From an uncultured Synechococcaceae cyanobacterium (GTDB lineage Bacteria > Cyanobacteriota > Cyanobacteriia > PCC-6307 > Cyanobiaceae): a stretch of DNA of 64,000 nt. Position numbers and translations under genes: made by a program. Shown here one piece after another: positions 29,264-40,250 of the stretch. Position 1 is the first letter of the stretch; every line of letters starts with the position of its first letter. The stretch is from positions 1 through 64,000 of the forward strand of contig CACGFX010000001.1 of the NCBI GenBank assembly GCA_902572395.1. The letters run 5' to 3'. The notes beneath the pieces were generated by a model. It worked only from the letters and a program-made list of their open reading frames with translations, did not search any database and had not been told where the DNA came from.

Positions 29264-30269
29264 AAAAAGAATTCTTTCTGGAGTTCAACCAACTGGTGAT
29301 TTACATATTGGGAATTGGCTTGGAGCCATAAATAATTGGGTTACGCTTCAAAAACAATATGAAACATTTCTATGTGTAGTTGATTTGCACGCAATAACAG
29401 CCTCATATAATCCCAAAGAATTATCTAAAAACACTATCTCTACAGCGGCTTTGTACGTCGCTTGTGGGATAGATCCTAATATATGCTCAATTTTTGTCCA
29501 AAGTCAGATTTCAGCGCATTCAGAACTTTGTTGGATATTAAATTGCATGACCCCAATAAATTGGATGGAAAGAATGATTCAATTTAAAGAAAAATCCATA
29601 CAACAAGGTAATAATGTATCTATTGGATTATTTGATTATCCAATACTTATGGCTGCAGACATCCTTCTTTATGATGCTGACTTCGTACCAGTAGGTGAGG
29701 ATCAAAAACAACATCTTGAACTTGCGAGAGATATTGCACAACAGAGAATTAATGCCAGATTTAGTAAGGATAAAAATATTTTAAAGATCCCTCAACCAAT
29801 CATCATGAAGAATGGTTCAAAAATAATGAGTTTAATTGATGGTTCAAAAAAGATGAGTAAAAGTGATCCGAACGAAGGCAGTAGGATCAATTTGTTAGAT
29901 ACTCCTGAAATAATCACTAAGAAAATAAAGAGAGCAAAAAGTGACAGTTATATTGGAATAGAATTTAATAATCCTGAAAGAGCGGAATCTAAAAATCTTC
30001 TGATGATTTATTCAATATTATCTGGCAAAGAAATTTCCCAATGCGAAAATGAATTATCGGAGACTGGATGGGGGACATTTAAAAAATTAATTACTGAACA
30101 ACTCATAGAATCTCTAGAACCTATTCAGGAAAAATATAAAGTCTTAATTAATGATCCATATCAATTAAATAATATTCTTAAAGAGGGGAAAGAAAAGGCT
30201 GAAGATTTAGCAAATCAAACTCTAAAAAGAGTTAAATCTAAACTTGGATTTTTTGAAATGGAGAAATAA
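29253..30269 (+). CDS. trpS: Tryptophanyl-tRNA synthetase
   Basis: This class I synthetase charges tRNA-Trp. It has 338 residues, the usual length. The HIGH-type motif is PTGDLHIGNWLGA near residues 14-26, and the KMSKS loop is KKMSKSDP near residue 205. The start at 29253 lies inside the end of the RG-rich protein gene. It opens a dense plus-strand run with thrS, glk and thrB, with gaps of 3 to 10 bases. Confidence 0.97.
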   Translation: MENKKRILSGVQPTGDLHIGNWLGAINNWVTLQKQYETFLCVVDLHAITASYNPKELSKNTISTAALYVACGIDPNICSIFVQSQISAHSELCWILNCMTPINWMERMIQFKEKSIQQGNNVSIGLFDYPILMAADILLYDADFVPVGEDQKQHLELARDIAQQRINARFSKDKNILKIPQPIIMKNGSKIMSLIDGSKKMSKSDPNEGSRINLLDTPEIITKKIKRAKSDSYIGIEFNNPERAESKNLLMIYSILSGKEISQCENELSETGWGTFKKLITEQLIESLEPIQEKYKVLINDPYQLNNILKEGKEKAEDLANQTLKRVKSKLGFFEMEK

Positions 30270-30272
30270 ATT

Positions 30273-32189
30273 ATGCCAATAATTACATTACCTGATGGTT
30301 CAAAAAAGGTTTTTGAAAAATCTGTAACGATTCTAGAAATTGCTCAGAGTATTGGTGCAGGATTAGCCAAAGCAACAATTGCTGGGAAAGTAAATGATGT
30401 TCTTCTTGATGCAACTCTTCCTATAGAAAAGGACGCCGAAGTTGTAATAATTACCTCAAAAGACAAAGAGGGTGTTGAGATCATTAGACATTCTTTTGCA
30501 CATCTTATTGGTCATGCAGTTAAACAAATTTACCCAAATATAAAAATGGCCATAGGTCCTGTAATTGAAGATGGATTTTACTACGATATTTTTTCAGAAT
30601 ATAGATTTACTCCTGATGACTTAAAAAAAATTGAAGAACGAATTAATAAATTAATAAAAACAAATTATGATGTTGAGATTTTGCAAGTTTCTAAAAAAGA
30701 AGCTATTAAAACTTTTCAAGAAAGAGATGAAACTTTTAAATTAAAAATTATTGAAGAGATTGAGGATAAAGGCCTCATAAATTTATATAAGCATGAAGAA
30801 TACATTGATATGTGTAGAGGTCCTCACGTTCCAAATACAAGACATCTTAGACACTTCAAATTACTTAAATTATCAGGTTCATATTGGAGAGGTAATAGTG
30901 AGAATGAATCATTACAAAGAATATATGGAACTGCATGGGCAAAAGAGAAAGAACTCAATGAATACTTGACGAGAATTGAAGAAGCGGAAAAAAGAGATCA
31001 TAGAAAACTTGGGAAAAAACATTCCCTTTTTTATATATCAGAAGAATCTCCAGGAATGATTTTTTGGCAACCTGATGGATGGACAATCTACCAAGTGCTT
31101 ATGAAGTATATAAGAGAAATACTTAAGAAAAATAACTATCAAGAGATAAGAACTCCACAAGCCGTTGACAGATCACTTTGGGAGAAATCAGGACATTGGG
31201 AAAAGTTTAGAGATGATATGTTCACAACCTCCTCAGAAAATAGAACTTATGCAATAAAACCGATGAACTGTCCGTGCCATGTTCAAGTATTTAATCAAGG
31301 TTTAAAAAGTTATAAAGATTTACCTATTCGTCTTGCGGAATTTGGTTCATGCCATAGAAATGAACCTTCAGGAGCATTACATGGCCTAATGCGAGTGAGA
31401 AATTTCACACAAGATGATGCACATATATTCTGCACAGAAGAGCAAATTCAAGAAGAAGTGTCTACCTTTATTGAGCTGGTTTTTGAGGTTTATAAAACTT
31501 TTGGTTTTGATGAAATTATTATCAAATTATCTACTCGTCCTGAAAAAAGAGTAGGCAGCGATGATATTTGGGATAAATCAGAAGAGGCTCTTACCAAAGC
31601 ATTGAATGATAAAAATTTAAAATGGGAACTACAACCGGGAGAAGGGGCTTTTTATGGTCCAAAAATTGAATTCTCCTTAAAAGATTGTCTTAATAGAGTC
31701 TGGCAATGCGGAACTATTCAGGTTGATTTCTCAATGCCAATGAGACTTGATGCAACCTTTGTAGACATAAATAATGAAAAAAGAAATCCAGTAATGCTTC
31801 ATAGAGCAATTTTAGGATCCTTTGAAAGATTTATCGGAATCTTAATTGAACAATATGAGGCAAAATTCCCAATATGGCTTGCTCCTTATCAAATAATCTT
31901 ATTAAGTATTACTGATAGAAATATAGAAAAATGTCAAGAATTTAATCAATTTTTAAATATCAAAGGATACCGATCAAAAGTTGATATTAGAAATGAAAAA
32001 ATAGGATATAAAATAAGAGAGGCAACTCTCGGGAGAGTTCCCTTAATTGCAGTTATTGGAGATAAAGAAGAGGAAATTGATTCAGTCGCTTTAAGAGCTT
32101 TAGATGGAACAAATTTAGGAATCTTCGACCTACCTAATCTATACAAATTTATTGATGAATTAATAGAAAAAAAAGGGAGAACAGAATAA
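30273..32189 (+). CDS. thrS: Threonyl-tRNA synthetase
   Basis: This enzyme charges tRNA-Thr and edits mischarged Ser-tRNA. At 638 residues it has the complete domain set: N-terminal TGS domain ([12 protein letters not shown]), an editing domain with [16 protein letters not shown] and a downstream YIDMCRGPH, class II core motifs ([34 protein letters not shown]), and the anticodon-binding end. It starts three bases after trpS. Confidence 0.97.
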   Translation: MPIITLPDGSKKVFEKSVTILEIAQSIGAGLAKATIAGKVNDVLLDATLPIEKDAEVVIITSKDKEGVEIIRHSFAHLIGHAVKQIYPNIKMAIGPVIEDGFYYDIFSEYRFTPDDLKKIEERINKLIKTNYDVEILQVSKKEAIKTFQERDETFKLKIIEEIEDKGLINLYKHEEYIDMCRGPHVPNTRHLRHFKLLKLSGSYWRGNSENESLQRIYGTAWAKEKELNEYLTRIEEAEKRDHRKLGKKHSLFYISEESPGMIFWQPDGWTIYQVLMKYIREILKKNNYQEIRTPQAVDRSLWEKSGHWEKFRDDMFTTSSENRTYAIKPMNCPCHVQVFNQGLKSYKDLPIRLAEFGSCHRNEPSGALHGLMRVRNFTQDDAHIFCTEEQIQEEVSTFIELVFEVYKTFGFDEIIIKLSTRPEKRVGSDDIWDKSEEALTKALNDKNLKWELQPGEGAFYGPKIEFSLKDCLNRVWQCGTIQVDFSMPMRLDATFVDINNEKRNPVMLHRAILGSFERFIGILIEQYEAKFPIWLAPYQIILLSITDRNIEKCQEFNQFLNIKGYRSKVDIRNEKIGYKIREATLGRVPLIAVIGDKEEEIDSVALRALDGTNLGIFDLPNLYKFIDELIEKKGRTE

Positions 32190-32199
32190 TTTCGAATAG

Positions 32200-33234
32200 A
32201 TGAATTTTCTGGCTTGTGATTTAGGAGGTACCAAGGTTCTATTGGGAATATTCGAAAGAGTAATAAATGATGATTCGCCTAAATTGTTATTCAAAAAGAA
32301 ATATGTATCTTCTGATTGGGATTCTTTTGAACTGATTCTAGAAGATTTTCTTAAAAATGAATGCAAAAATATTACCCATCCTTCTTCTGCATGTTTCGCT
32401 GTAGCTGGTCCTTTATCTAACAACAACGCAAAAATCATGAACTTGTCATGGAATATTTCAGGAAATAAATTAAAAAATAAATTTAATTTTGAACAATGCG
32501 AGCTTATTAATGATTTTGCAGTTCAAATTTATGGAATACCTTTTTTAAAAAAAAATCAATATTCAACTATCCAAAATGGATCCCTTTCTGAAGGTACTAA
32601 CAATGATTTACATGCCATTGTTGGAGCCGGTACTGGTTTGGGCATTGCAAGAGGCCTAATATCAGGGACCAAAGTAAGAGTTCTTGCCAGCGAAGGAGGG
32701 CACGTTGAATACTCTCCAAAGTCAAAATTAGAATGGGAATTAAAAATTTGGCTTAAAAATTACCTAAAAGTTGAAAGGATATCTTGTGAAAGAATTATTA
32801 GCGGCACTGGTTTATCAAGAATTGCCGAATGGAGACTTAGCAAACCTGATGCCCAAGACCATCCTTTACAAGAATATTTAAAAAAAATTAAAATTTTTGA
32901 TACTGCGAGAAAAGAACTACCTGAAAAAATTTGTAAACTTTCCAAAGAAGGGGATCAGATAATGATTGAAGTTGAGAGGATTTGGTTAGGTGCTTATGCC
33001 TCTTTATTGGGAGATGTTGCTCTTCAAGAATTATGCTTTGGCGGGTTATGGATTTCTGGAGGGACCGCATCAAAACATTTCAAAAACTTTAAATCAGATT
33101 TATTTTTAAAACAATTTTTCGACAAGGGAAGATTAAAAGATATTCTTAAAACAATACCTATGAAAATAATTTTAGATGAAGAGTTTGGACTTTTTAGTGC
33201 AGCCTGCAGAGCAAAAATGCTTTTAAAAACCTAA
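32200..33234 (+). CDS. glk: Glucokinase
   Basis: This enzyme phosphorylates glucose to glucose-6-phosphate. It has 344 residues in the Glk (PF02685) family rather than the ROK type. The phosphate-1 motif ACDLGGTKVLLGIFE is at the N-terminus. AVAGPLSNNNAKIMNLSW, LINDFAVQIYGI, AIVGAGTGLGIA and SEGGHVEYSP are further landmarks. It is packed between thrS (10 bases) and thrB (five bases) and would feed glucose into central metabolism. Confidence 0.93.
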   Translation: MNFLACDLGGTKVLLGIFERVINDDSPKLLFKKKYVSSDWDSFELILEDFLKNECKNITHPSSACFAVAGPLSNNNAKIMNLSWNISGNKLKNKFNFEQCELINDFAVQIYGIPFLKKNQYSTIQNGSLSEGTNNDLHAIVGAGTGLGIARGLISGTKVRVLASEGGHVEYSPKSKLEWELKIWLKNYLKVERISCERIISGTGLSRIAEWRLSKPDAQDHPLQEYLKKIKIFDTARKELPEKICKLSKEGDQIMIEVERIWLGAYASLLGDVALQELCFGGLWISGGTASKHFKNFKSDLFLKQFFDKGRLKDILKTIPMKIILDEEFGLFSAACRAKMLLKT

Positions 33235-33239
33235 AAAAA

Positions 33240-34187
33240 ATGTCTATTCCTGAAGTAGGAAAAAAAATAAGGGTAACAGTACCTTCAACAACTGCCAATT
33301 TAGGGCCCGGATTCGATTGTCTTGGAGCAGCATTAGATTTGTATAATGAGTTTATTTTTACAAGAATTGAAGGTGCTGGAGATAGATTTGATTTAATAAT
33401 GGAAAGTACAGATGGTAATCACCTAAGAGGAGGACCTGAAAACTTAGTTTTTAGAGCAGCTCAGAAAGTATGGGAGAGCGCAAAAATGGATTCTTTTGCA
33501 CTTGAAGCAAGAGTTAAATTGGCAGTGCCGCCTGCACGCGGGCTAGGAAGTAGTGCTACAGCAATAGTTGCTGGACTAATCGGAGCAAATGCAATAATGA
33601 ACTCTCCATTATCAAAAGAAAAACTCCTTGAACTTGCCATTGATATTGAAGGTCATCCTGATAATGTAGTGCCCTCTCTTCTTGGTGGGCTATGTTTGAC
33701 AGCGAGGTCTTCTTCTCAGAGATGGAGAATCATAAGATGTGATTGGCACGATTCTATTAAAGCTGTTGTAGCAATACCTGCAATTCGTCTAAGTACAAGT
33801 GAAGCAAGAAAGGTTATGCCCAAGAATGTACCTATATCAGATGCAGTGACAAATATGGGTGCGCTTACTTTATTACTTAACGGCTTAAAAGCAGGGAATG
33901 CGGAACTTATAAAAGAAGGAATGTTTGATAAACTGCATGAACCCTACAGATGGAAACTTATTAAGGGTGGATTAGAAGTGAAAGATGCCGCACTAAATGC
34001 AGGTGCTCTAGGATGCGCAATTAGTGGGGCTGGGCCAAGTATCTTAGCTTTGTGTAAAAAAGAAAATGGTAAAAACGTAAGTCAAGCCATGGTGAAAGCA
34101 TGGGAGAATTCAGGTGTGGCAAGCAGAGCGCCATTCTTAAACGTTCAAACAACCGGCAGCCAATTTAGTACTATCTCTGGTAAGTAG
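33240..34187 (+). CDS. thrB: Homoserine kinase
   Basis: This GHMP-family kinase phosphorylates homoserine in threonine synthesis. It has 315 residues. The N-terminal VTVPSTTANLGPGFDCLG and the ATP loop VPPARGLGSSATAIVAG are diagnostic, and a C-terminal GCAISGAGPSILAL completes the fold. It starts five bases after glk. A 79-base gap separates it from ndhD, which probably has its own promoter. Confidence 0.96.
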   Translation: MSIPEVGKKIRVTVPSTTANLGPGFDCLGAALDLYNEFIFTRIEGAGDRFDLIMESTDGNHLRGGPENLVFRAAQKVWESAKMDSFALEARVKLAVPPARGLGSSATAIVAGLIGANAIMNSPLSKEKLLELAIDIEGHPDNVVPSLLGGLCLTARSSSQRWRIIRCDWHDSIKAVVAIPAIRLSTSEARKVMPKNVPISDAVTNMGALTLLLNGLKAGNAELIKEGMFDKLHEPYRWKLIKGGLEVKDAALNAGALGCAISGAGPSILALCKKENGKNVSQAMVKAWENSGVASRAPFLNVQTTGSQFSTISGK

Positions 34188-34266
34188 TTTTACTTAGGCA
34201 TTTTTAATGTTATAGTCTCAAGCTAGTACAACTTCAACTAGAATAAAAAAATTATTCATTACATAA

Positions 34267-35808
34267 ATGAATTTAGAATCTTTTCCTTGGCTATCATCAA
34301 TAGTTTTACTTCCTTTAATTGGGGCATTAATAGTGCCTTTCTTGAATTCAAAAGAAGGAGAAGATAACACACTCCCTAGAAATATCTCATTAAGTTTTTT
34401 ATTTATAGATTTTTTACTAATAATCGGTGTCCTTTTTCAAAAATTCAATACTTCAGATAGCTCTTTACAACTGGTAGAGAGAGCTTCCTGGTTACCATCA
34501 ATAGGCTTAGAGTGGTCTCTTGGCGTAGATGGGTTATCTGCTCCTTTAATAGCATTAAGTGGGTTAATTACATTTTTATCAGCTGCGGCTAGTTGGAAAA
34601 TTAAGAAAAAATCTAATTTATATTTTGCTCTTTTATTAGTCCAAGCATCAGCACAGGCATTAGTTTTCCTTTCTCAAGATTTTCTATTATTTTTCTTGGC
34701 ATGGGAGCTTGAATTAGTTCCGGTGTATCTTCTTATCGCTATTTGGGGTGGGAAAAAGAAATTATATGCGGCCACTAAATTCATTCTTTATACAGCCTTA
34801 GCTTCTTTATTAATACTAATAAGTGGGTTAGCACTTGCCTTGAGTGGTGATACCTTTACTTTAAATATTACCGATTTAACCAATAAACATGTGACAGGCA
34901 GCCTAGCTTTATTATCTTATCTAGGATTTTTAATTGGTTTTGGAGTAAAACTTCCTATCTTTCCATTACATACTTGGCTGCCCGATGCTCATGGAGAGGC
35001 TAATGCTCCAGTTTCAATGTTACTGGCAGGAATACTTTTAAAAATGGGAGGTTATGCCCTCTTAAGATTCAATGTTCAAATACTTCCTGAGGTTCATCTT
35101 CAAATTGCACCTGCTCTAATTATTCTTGGAATCATTAATATAATTTATGGAGCTCTGAATGCATTTGCTCAAGATAATGTTAAGAGGAGAATTGCATGTA
35201 GCTCTGTAAGTCATATGGGTTTTGTTCTATTAGGGATTGGAGCAGTAGATGCTTTAGGTATAAGTGGTGCGATGCTCCAAATGATAAGCCACGGACTTAT
35301 CGCTGCAGCAATGTTTTTTGTTACGGGCTCATTCTATGAAAGAACAAATACCCTGTCGATACCAAATATGGGTGGTTTAGCAAAGGTCCTGCCAATAACT
35401 TTTGCTTTTTTCTTGGCAAGTTCTTTGGCCTCTCTAGCACTACCTGGAATGAGCGGATTTATAAGTGAAATAACTGTATTTTTAGGAATCACTAGTCAAG
35501 AAGGTTTCAGCTCTATCTTTAGATCGATAACCATTCTTATTGCAGCTATAGGTTTAGTTTTAACACCAATTTATCTACTATCAATGTGCAGAAGAGTATT
35601 CTTTGGCCCCAGAATTCCTGCACTAGCTACAGTTAAAGAGATGAATGGTCGAGAATTGACTATTGGGTTCAGCTTATTGTTGCCTACTTTGGTGATAGGT
35701 TTTTGGCCAAAAATCGCAATAAATTTATATGAATCTTCAACGAATGCTCTCAGTCAGCAGCTCACTCTAGCTAAATTAATAGGATTAATACCAACTCTAG
35801 TTAATTAG
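34267..35808 (+). CDS. ndhD: NAD(P)H-quinone oxidoreductase subunit 4 (NdhD)
   Basis: This is a proton-pumping membrane subunit of the thylakoid NDH-1 complex, with about 14 hydrophobic segments over 513 residues. Family signatures include [18 protein letters not shown] near residue 80, the charged helix with [15 protein letters not shown], and [31 protein letters not shown] (landmark only). It is one of the NdhD paralogues. Sequence inspection alone does not tell whether it serves respiration/cyclic flow or CO2 uptake, although high-light Prochlorococcus is generally thought to lack the CO2-uptake forms. Confidence 0.94.
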   Translation: MNLESFPWLSSIVLLPLIGALIVPFLNSKEGEDNTLPRNISLSFLFIDFLLIIGVLFQKFNTSDSSLQLVERASWLPSIGLEWSLGVDGLSAPLIALSGLITFLSAAASWKIKKKSNLYFALLLVQASAQALVFLSQDFLLFFLAWELELVPVYLLIAIWGGKKKLYAATKFILYTALASLLILISGLALALSGDTFTLNITDLTNKHVTGSLALLSYLGFLIGFGVKLPIFPLHTWLPDAHGEANAPVSMLLAGILLKMGGYALLRFNVQILPEVHLQIAPALIILGIINIIYGALNAFAQDNVKRRIACSSVSHMGFVLLGIGAVDALGISGAMLQMISHGLIAAAMFFVTGSFYERTNTLSIPNMGGLAKVLPITFAFFLASSLASLALPGMSGFISEITVFLGITSQEGFSSIFRSITILIAAIGLVLTPIYLLSMCRRVFFGPRIPALATVKEMNGRELTIGFSLLLPTLVIGFWPKIAINLYESSTNALSQQLTLAKLIGLIPTLVN

Positions 35809-35821
35809 ATTATTTTGATAA

Positions 35822-37909
35822 ATGGATACCTCAATTTTTAAACATGGAGAATTACCTGAATTTAAAAAATTTACTCCCGAAAGCATAAGTAAACAATTTC
35901 CAGTAGTACTAGCAAAGATAGCTGAAGATTTTAAAAATATAGAGAAAAATTTATCTAACTATTTGATTCACAATGATTTAAATTGGGATAATGTAATAAA
36001 TCCCTTAAATGAACTCAATGAAATTCTCAGATGGAGTTGGGGAGTAATAAGTCACTTAAATGCAGTAAATAATTCTGAAAGCCTAAGAGACATTTATTCA
36101 AAATTTCTTCCAGATATTATTAGCTTGAGCAATAAATTCGGACAAAGTAAAATAATTTACAATTCTTTAGTCAAGCTTAAAGAGACAAATAACTTTGATC
36201 AAATCAAAAACAGAATTTTGGATAAAGAAATTCTTGAGATGCAACATAGAGGAATTTCACTACAAAAGAATAATCAAGAAGAATTCAACAAAATTTCAGA
36301 AAAGCTTGGAAAACTATCAACAGACTTCAGCAATAATGTTCTTGATGCTACTAATAAATGGTTTTTAATATTAAATAAAAAATCTGAAGTTGATGGTCTT
36401 CCTGAACGAGTACTTGAATTGATGGCAATTTCTGCACACAACCACTTAAAAAAAGATGAAGAAGTCGATATCAAAAATGGGCCTTGGAAATTAAGTCTAG
36501 ATATACCAACTTATACTTCATTTATGACATATGCCACCGACCGTAACCTTAGAGAGAAACTATATAAAGCATTCGTTGGTAGGGCATCTCAAGGAGAAAA
36601 AAATAATTCTCAAATTATTGAAGAGATATTATCTCTAAGAACTAAACAGGCTAACCTTCTCGGTTATAAAAGTTGGGCAGAACTAAGTTTGTCAACGAAA
36701 ATGGCGAAAGAAATTAAAAATGTCGAAAACCTTTTAGAAGAATTGAGAGAGCCAGCATTCAAAACCGCAAAAACTGAATTAGAAACCCTCGATAAGTTTT
36801 CTAAAGCTAATGGATTTCCAAAATCACAGAATATGGAGCCATGGGATATTAGTTATTGGTCCGAACTTCTTAGAAAGGAAAAGCTCAATTTGGATCAAGA
36901 GTCTTTGAGACCTTGGTTCCCCCTCAATGATGTTTTAAAAGGTTTATTTAAATTAAGTGAAAAGCTTTTTGAAATTAAAGTAGTCGAGGCAACTGATGAG
37001 GCACCTCTATGGAATGATGACGTTTTATTTTTTAATATCCTCAATAAAGAAAATGACAAAATAGCATCATTTTACCTAGATCCATATTCGAGGCCTGAAT
37101 CAAAAAGGGGAGGGGCTTGGATGGATGAATGTTTGAATAAAAATAATGTTGGCAAAAAGACTCTCCCGGTAGCTTATCTCGTTTGTAATCAGACTCCACC
37201 ATCAAAAGATAAACCTAGTTTGATGAGTTTTGAAGAAGTTCAGACACTTTTCCATGAATTTGGCCATGGTCTTCAACATATGCTTACTACTGTAAATCTT
37301 CCTCAAGCAGCTGGCATCAACAACGTTGAGTGGGATGCAGTCGAACTTCCAAGTCAATTTATGGAAAACTGGTGTTTTCATAAAAATACACTAATGAATA
37401 TTGCTAAGCACTACAAAACAGGAGAAAAATTATCCGATGAGAATTTTGAGAAGCTCCTAAAAAATAGAACTTTTAATTGTGGTATGGCTACTCTTAGACA
37501 ACTACATTTTGCAATAACAGACCTCAGATTGCATAGTAGTATTGATAAAAACGAAGGTAAAACAGCAGATGAAATTAGAAGAGAAATTGCAAAACAAACT
37601 ACTATTATTGAACCAATTCAAGAAGATCACTTTCTTTGTTGTTTTAGTCATATATTTGCGGGCGGATATTCTGCAGGATATTACTCATATAAATGGGCTG
37701 AAGTTCTAAGTGCTGATGCATTTTCAATGTTTGAAGAAGCTGATCTAGAAAACTCTGAAGATTTAAAGTTAATAGGAAAGAAATTCAAAGATACAATACT
37801 TAGCTTAGGAGGAAGCCTACCTCCGTTAGACATATTTAAACTATTCAGGGGAAGAGAGCCACAAACTGATTCATTAATAAGGCACTTAGGTCTATCTGGA
37901 GCTACTTAA
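35822..37909 (+). CDS. prlC: M3 family oligopeptidase (oligopeptidase A type)
   Basis: This cytoplasmic zinc metallopeptidase degrades short peptides. It has 695 residues. The zinc-binding HEFGH motif lies in TLFHEFGHGLQHM at about residue 476, with the downstream Glu in the VEWDAVELPSQFMENW segment. The fold is that of thimet/oligopeptidase A enzymes. It starts 13 bases after ndhD. Its 3' end overlaps the convergent lipase gene by eight bases. Confidence 0.94.
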   Translation: MDTSIFKHGELPEFKKFTPESISKQFPVVLAKIAEDFKNIEKNLSNYLIHNDLNWDNVINPLNELNEILRWSWGVISHLNAVNNSESLRDIYSKFLPDIISLSNKFGQSKIIYNSLVKLKETNNFDQIKNRILDKEILEMQHRGISLQKNNQEEFNKISEKLGKLSTDFSNNVLDATNKWFLILNKKSEVDGLPERVLELMAISAHNHLKKDEEVDIKNGPWKLSLDIPTYTSFMTYATDRNLREKLYKAFVGRASQGEKNNSQIIEEILSLRTKQANLLGYKSWAELSLSTKMAKEIKNVENLLEELREPAFKTAKTELETLDKFSKANGFPKSQNMEPWDISYWSELLRKEKLNLDQESLRPWFPLNDVLKGLFKLSEKLFEIKVVEATDEAPLWNDDVLFFNILNKENDKIASFYLDPYSRPESKRGGAWMDECLNKNNVGKKTLPVAYLVCNQTPPSKDKPSLMSFEEVQTLFHEFGHGLQHMLTTVNLPQAAGINNVEWDAVELPSQFMENWCFHKNTLMNIAKHYKTGEKLSDENFEKLLKNRTFNCGMATLRQLHFAITDLRLHSSIDKNEGKTADEIRREIAKQTTIIEPIQEDHFLCCFSHIFAGGYSAGYYSYKWAEVLSADAFSMFEEADLENSEDLKLIGKKFKDTILSLGGSLPPLDIFKLFRGREPQTDSLIRHLGLSGAT

Positions 37910-38495
37910 TAATTTCATCGATTATTTTGTCAACCACAGATTTATTTCTTACAAGGTTTCTATGTTTATATACTTTTACTGATATTTTTTTTCCAAAATT
38001 TAAATTTGTCCACCAGCCAGGGAAAACCATCATATCCCAATAAGTAAAGAAATTTATACACTCAATTTCATCAAGAAAAAAATCATGATTTGCGAGTTCT
38101 CTTAAAAACTTACTATTTATTTTCATTTCTGATATTCCTCTAAAGGGGTATTTAGGTATTAATTGAGCCATCAAAGTTCCTTTGTGAGGGGAACCTATAG
38201 ATATTAATCTTCTTGTTCTTTTATACCCATTAAATTTTTGCAGCCAGTATCTACCAATTATTCCTCCCATAGAAAATCCCAAAATATCTATTTCTTTTTC
38301 TGAACCATATTTCTCTAAAATTAATTCGTTTAATTTATTAGTCAAATCCAGAATTGAAGTCATTCCAAATGAATGCTTAAGAGTTGGGGCAAAATATTCA
38401 ATGCCAATATCATCAAGTTTTGAGGTAATAGAAGAAAAAATACTTGAATTATTCCAAAGACCATGAATCAATATAATAGGATTTCTTTTTTCCAA
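37902..38495 (-). CDS. Small alpha/beta-hydrolase, lipase-like
   Basis: This 197-residue protein has the lipase layout: an oxyanion segment PIILIHGLWNNSS at the N-terminus and a nucleophile elbow ILGFSMGGIIGRYW near residue 75. ISIGSPHKGTLMAQ follows, as in triacylglycerol lipases and PGAP1-like hydrolases. The substrate is unknown. The start is TTG at 38495. It is the last gene of a proA-folB-lipase series, four bases after folB, and it overlaps the M3 peptidase stop region. Confidence 0.85.
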   Translation of the reverse strand: MEKRNPIILIHGLWNNSSIFSSITSKLDDIGIEYFAPTLKHSFGMTSILDLTNKLNELILEKYGSEKEIDILGFSMGGIIGRYWLQKFNGYKRTRRLISIGSPHKGTLMAQLIPKYPFRGISEMKINSKFLRELANHDFFLDEIECINFFTYWDMMVFPGWWTNLNFGKKISVKVYKHRNLVRNKSVVDKIIDEIIK

Positions 38496-38499
38496 TACT

Positions 38500-38862
38500 T
38501 TAATTATTTTCGAGAATTCTTACTATTGAAACCTTCCCATCGAAACCTGTGATTGGAGGATTACATTTTGTCAAAATAATTTTAACTTTAGAAAGCTTAA
38601 ATTCCTGATCAATGATTTCTAAAATTTCGTTTGAATATTTTTCGATTGTGAAACAATATATTTTCTTTGATTGGTCTTTTAAAATTTGAACTAATTTTGA
38701 ATAGTCAATTGTTTTTTCTATATCATCATTTACTGTACATTTTTCAAAATCAGTCCACAAAAATATATCTAATAAAAATAGTTGTCCCAATTCCCTTTCT
38801 TCATCAAGAACACCAACCCTTGCCCAAAGTTTAATATTCTCAATTTTTAAAAAAGTTTCCAT
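38500..38862 (-). CDS. folB: Dihydroneopterin aldolase
   Basis: This small folate-pathway enzyme cleaves dihydroneopterin to 6-hydroxymethyl-dihydropterin. It has 120 residues, the standard length. FLKIENIKLWARVGVLDEERELGQ opens the FolB fold, IDYSKLVQILKD follows, and KCNPPITGF near the C-terminus matches the conserved K-P motif. It lies between proA (11-base gap) and the lipase gene. The functional link between these neighbours is not obvious. Confidence 0.9.
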   Translation of the reverse strand: METFLKIENIKLWARVGVLDEERELGQLFLLDIFLWTDFEKCTVNDDIEKTIDYSKLVQILKDQSKKIYCFTIEKYSNEILEIIDQEFKLSKVKIILTKCNPPITGFDGKVSIVRILENN

Positions 38863-38873
38863 CCTTAAAAGTT

Positions 38874-40184
38874 TTAAAGATCTTTATGTGTATAGATAGC
38901 CTTTCCTGATGAAAAATCATCAGCTATATTCCCATCACCTTTTAGGAAATATTTATAAGTGACCAAACCTTCTAGACCTACAGGTCCCCTTGGTGGAAGA
39001 GTTTGAGTAGATATACCAACTTCTGCTCCAAATCCATATCTAAACCCATCTGCAAACCTAGTAGAGCAATTATGAAAAACACCTGCACTATCAACTACAT
39101 TCATAAATTTATTGGCAGTATTTGAATTTTCAGTAATTATTCCATCCGTATGTTTTGAACTATATTTTTGAATATGTGTGATTGCTTCCTCTAGATCATC
39201 TACAATTTTTATCGATAGGATTAAATCCAAATATTCAGTTCTCCAATCTTCTAGGCTAGCCTCATACTTTAACCCTAATTCAACTGATCTCTTATCTCCT
39301 ATTAATTTAACATCATTAGATTTAAAAAGAGGGATAGCCTTTTCTAAAAAAGCTGGTGCGATATCTTTATGGACTAATAAAGTTTCGATAGCATTACATG
39401 CTGCAGGATATTGAATTTTGCTGTCCAAAGCGACTGATAAAGCCATCTCTAGATTAGCCTCAATATCTATAAACAAATGACAAATTCCATCAGCATGGCC
39501 TAGCACAGGAATTCTTGTATTCTCCTGAATAAACTTAACTAATGCATTACTTCCTCTTGGAATTATTAAATTAATATACTTCTCAAGATTTAACATCGCC
39601 ATGCTATCTTTTCTGTTTGTTAATAACCATATTGCATTTTTATCAAGACCTGATTCATTTAAACCCTCTTGCAATGCTTTCACTATTGAAGCATTTGTTA
39701 AATTGGCTTCACTACCACCTTTTAGCATTACTCCATTTCCTGATCTAATTGCTAAAGAACTAATCTGCATCACGGCATCTGGCCTTGATTCAAAAATAAC
39801 CCCTAAAACTCCAATTGGTACAGTTTTTCTCTCTAAGATCAACCCCTTTGAAAGCTCTCTTTTTATTTGAACTTGATTTACAGGATCAGCCAAGTCTCCA
39901 ACTTTTCTTACCCCTTCAATTCCTGAATTTAATTTTGTTTTTGATAACTTTAATCTAGAAAGTAAAGCTCTAGAAATACCCTTTTTTTCTGCATTTAAAT
40001 AATCCTCATTATTAGCCTCTAATATTTCGTTAGAATTTTTTTCTAGATAATCAGCCATAAAATTTAAGGCTTTAATTCGATTTTGATTTTCAGCCTGACT
40101 TATTTTTATTGATGCCAAACGAACTTTCTCAGCTTTTTCTAGAAGATCATTACATGGTTGAGGAACTTCAAAGATATTAGCCAT
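38874..40184 (-). CDS. proA: Gamma-glutamyl phosphate reductase
   Basis: This enzyme reduces glutamyl-5-phosphate to the semialdehyde in proline synthesis. It has 436 residues. The GVLGVIFESRPDAVMQI and GNGVMLKGGSEA segments and the catalytic Cys in YPAACNAIETLLVH are clear. The C-terminal PPRGPVGLEGLVTYKY is typical of ProA. The partner kinase proB is not in the window. It lies 66 bases downstream of the TamB-like gene on the same strand. Confidence 0.96.
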   Translation of the reverse strand: MANIFEVPQPCNDLLEKAEKVRLASIKISQAENQNRIKALNFMADYLEKNSNEILEANNEDYLNAEKKGISRALLSRLKLSKTKLNSGIEGVRKVGDLADPVNQVQIKRELSKGLILERKTVPIGVLGVIFESRPDAVMQISSLAIRSGNGVMLKGGSEANLTNASIVKALQEGLNESGLDKNAIWLLTNRKDSMAMLNLEKYINLIIPRGSNALVKFIQENTRIPVLGHADGICHLFIDIEANLEMALSVALDSKIQYPAACNAIETLLVHKDIAPAFLEKAIPLFKSNDVKLIGDKRSVELGLKYEASLEDWRTEYLDLILSIKIVDDLEEAITHIQKYSSKHTDGIITENSNTANKFMNVVDSAGVFHNCSTRFADGFRYGFGAEVGISTQTLPPRGPVGLEGLVTYKYFLKGDGNIADDFSSGKAIYTHKDL

Positions 40185-40250
40185 AATATTTTTTAGTTAA
40201 TCTAATAATAATTCAAATTAACGATTCTTTAAAGTAAATTTCTTTCTGAG

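Noticed and set aside
37902-40184. proA-folB-lipase as a dedicated pathway
   Set aside because: The genes are closely spaced, but their known reactions (proline, folate, ester hydrolysis) do not form a pathway. Packing in a streamlined genome explains the order.
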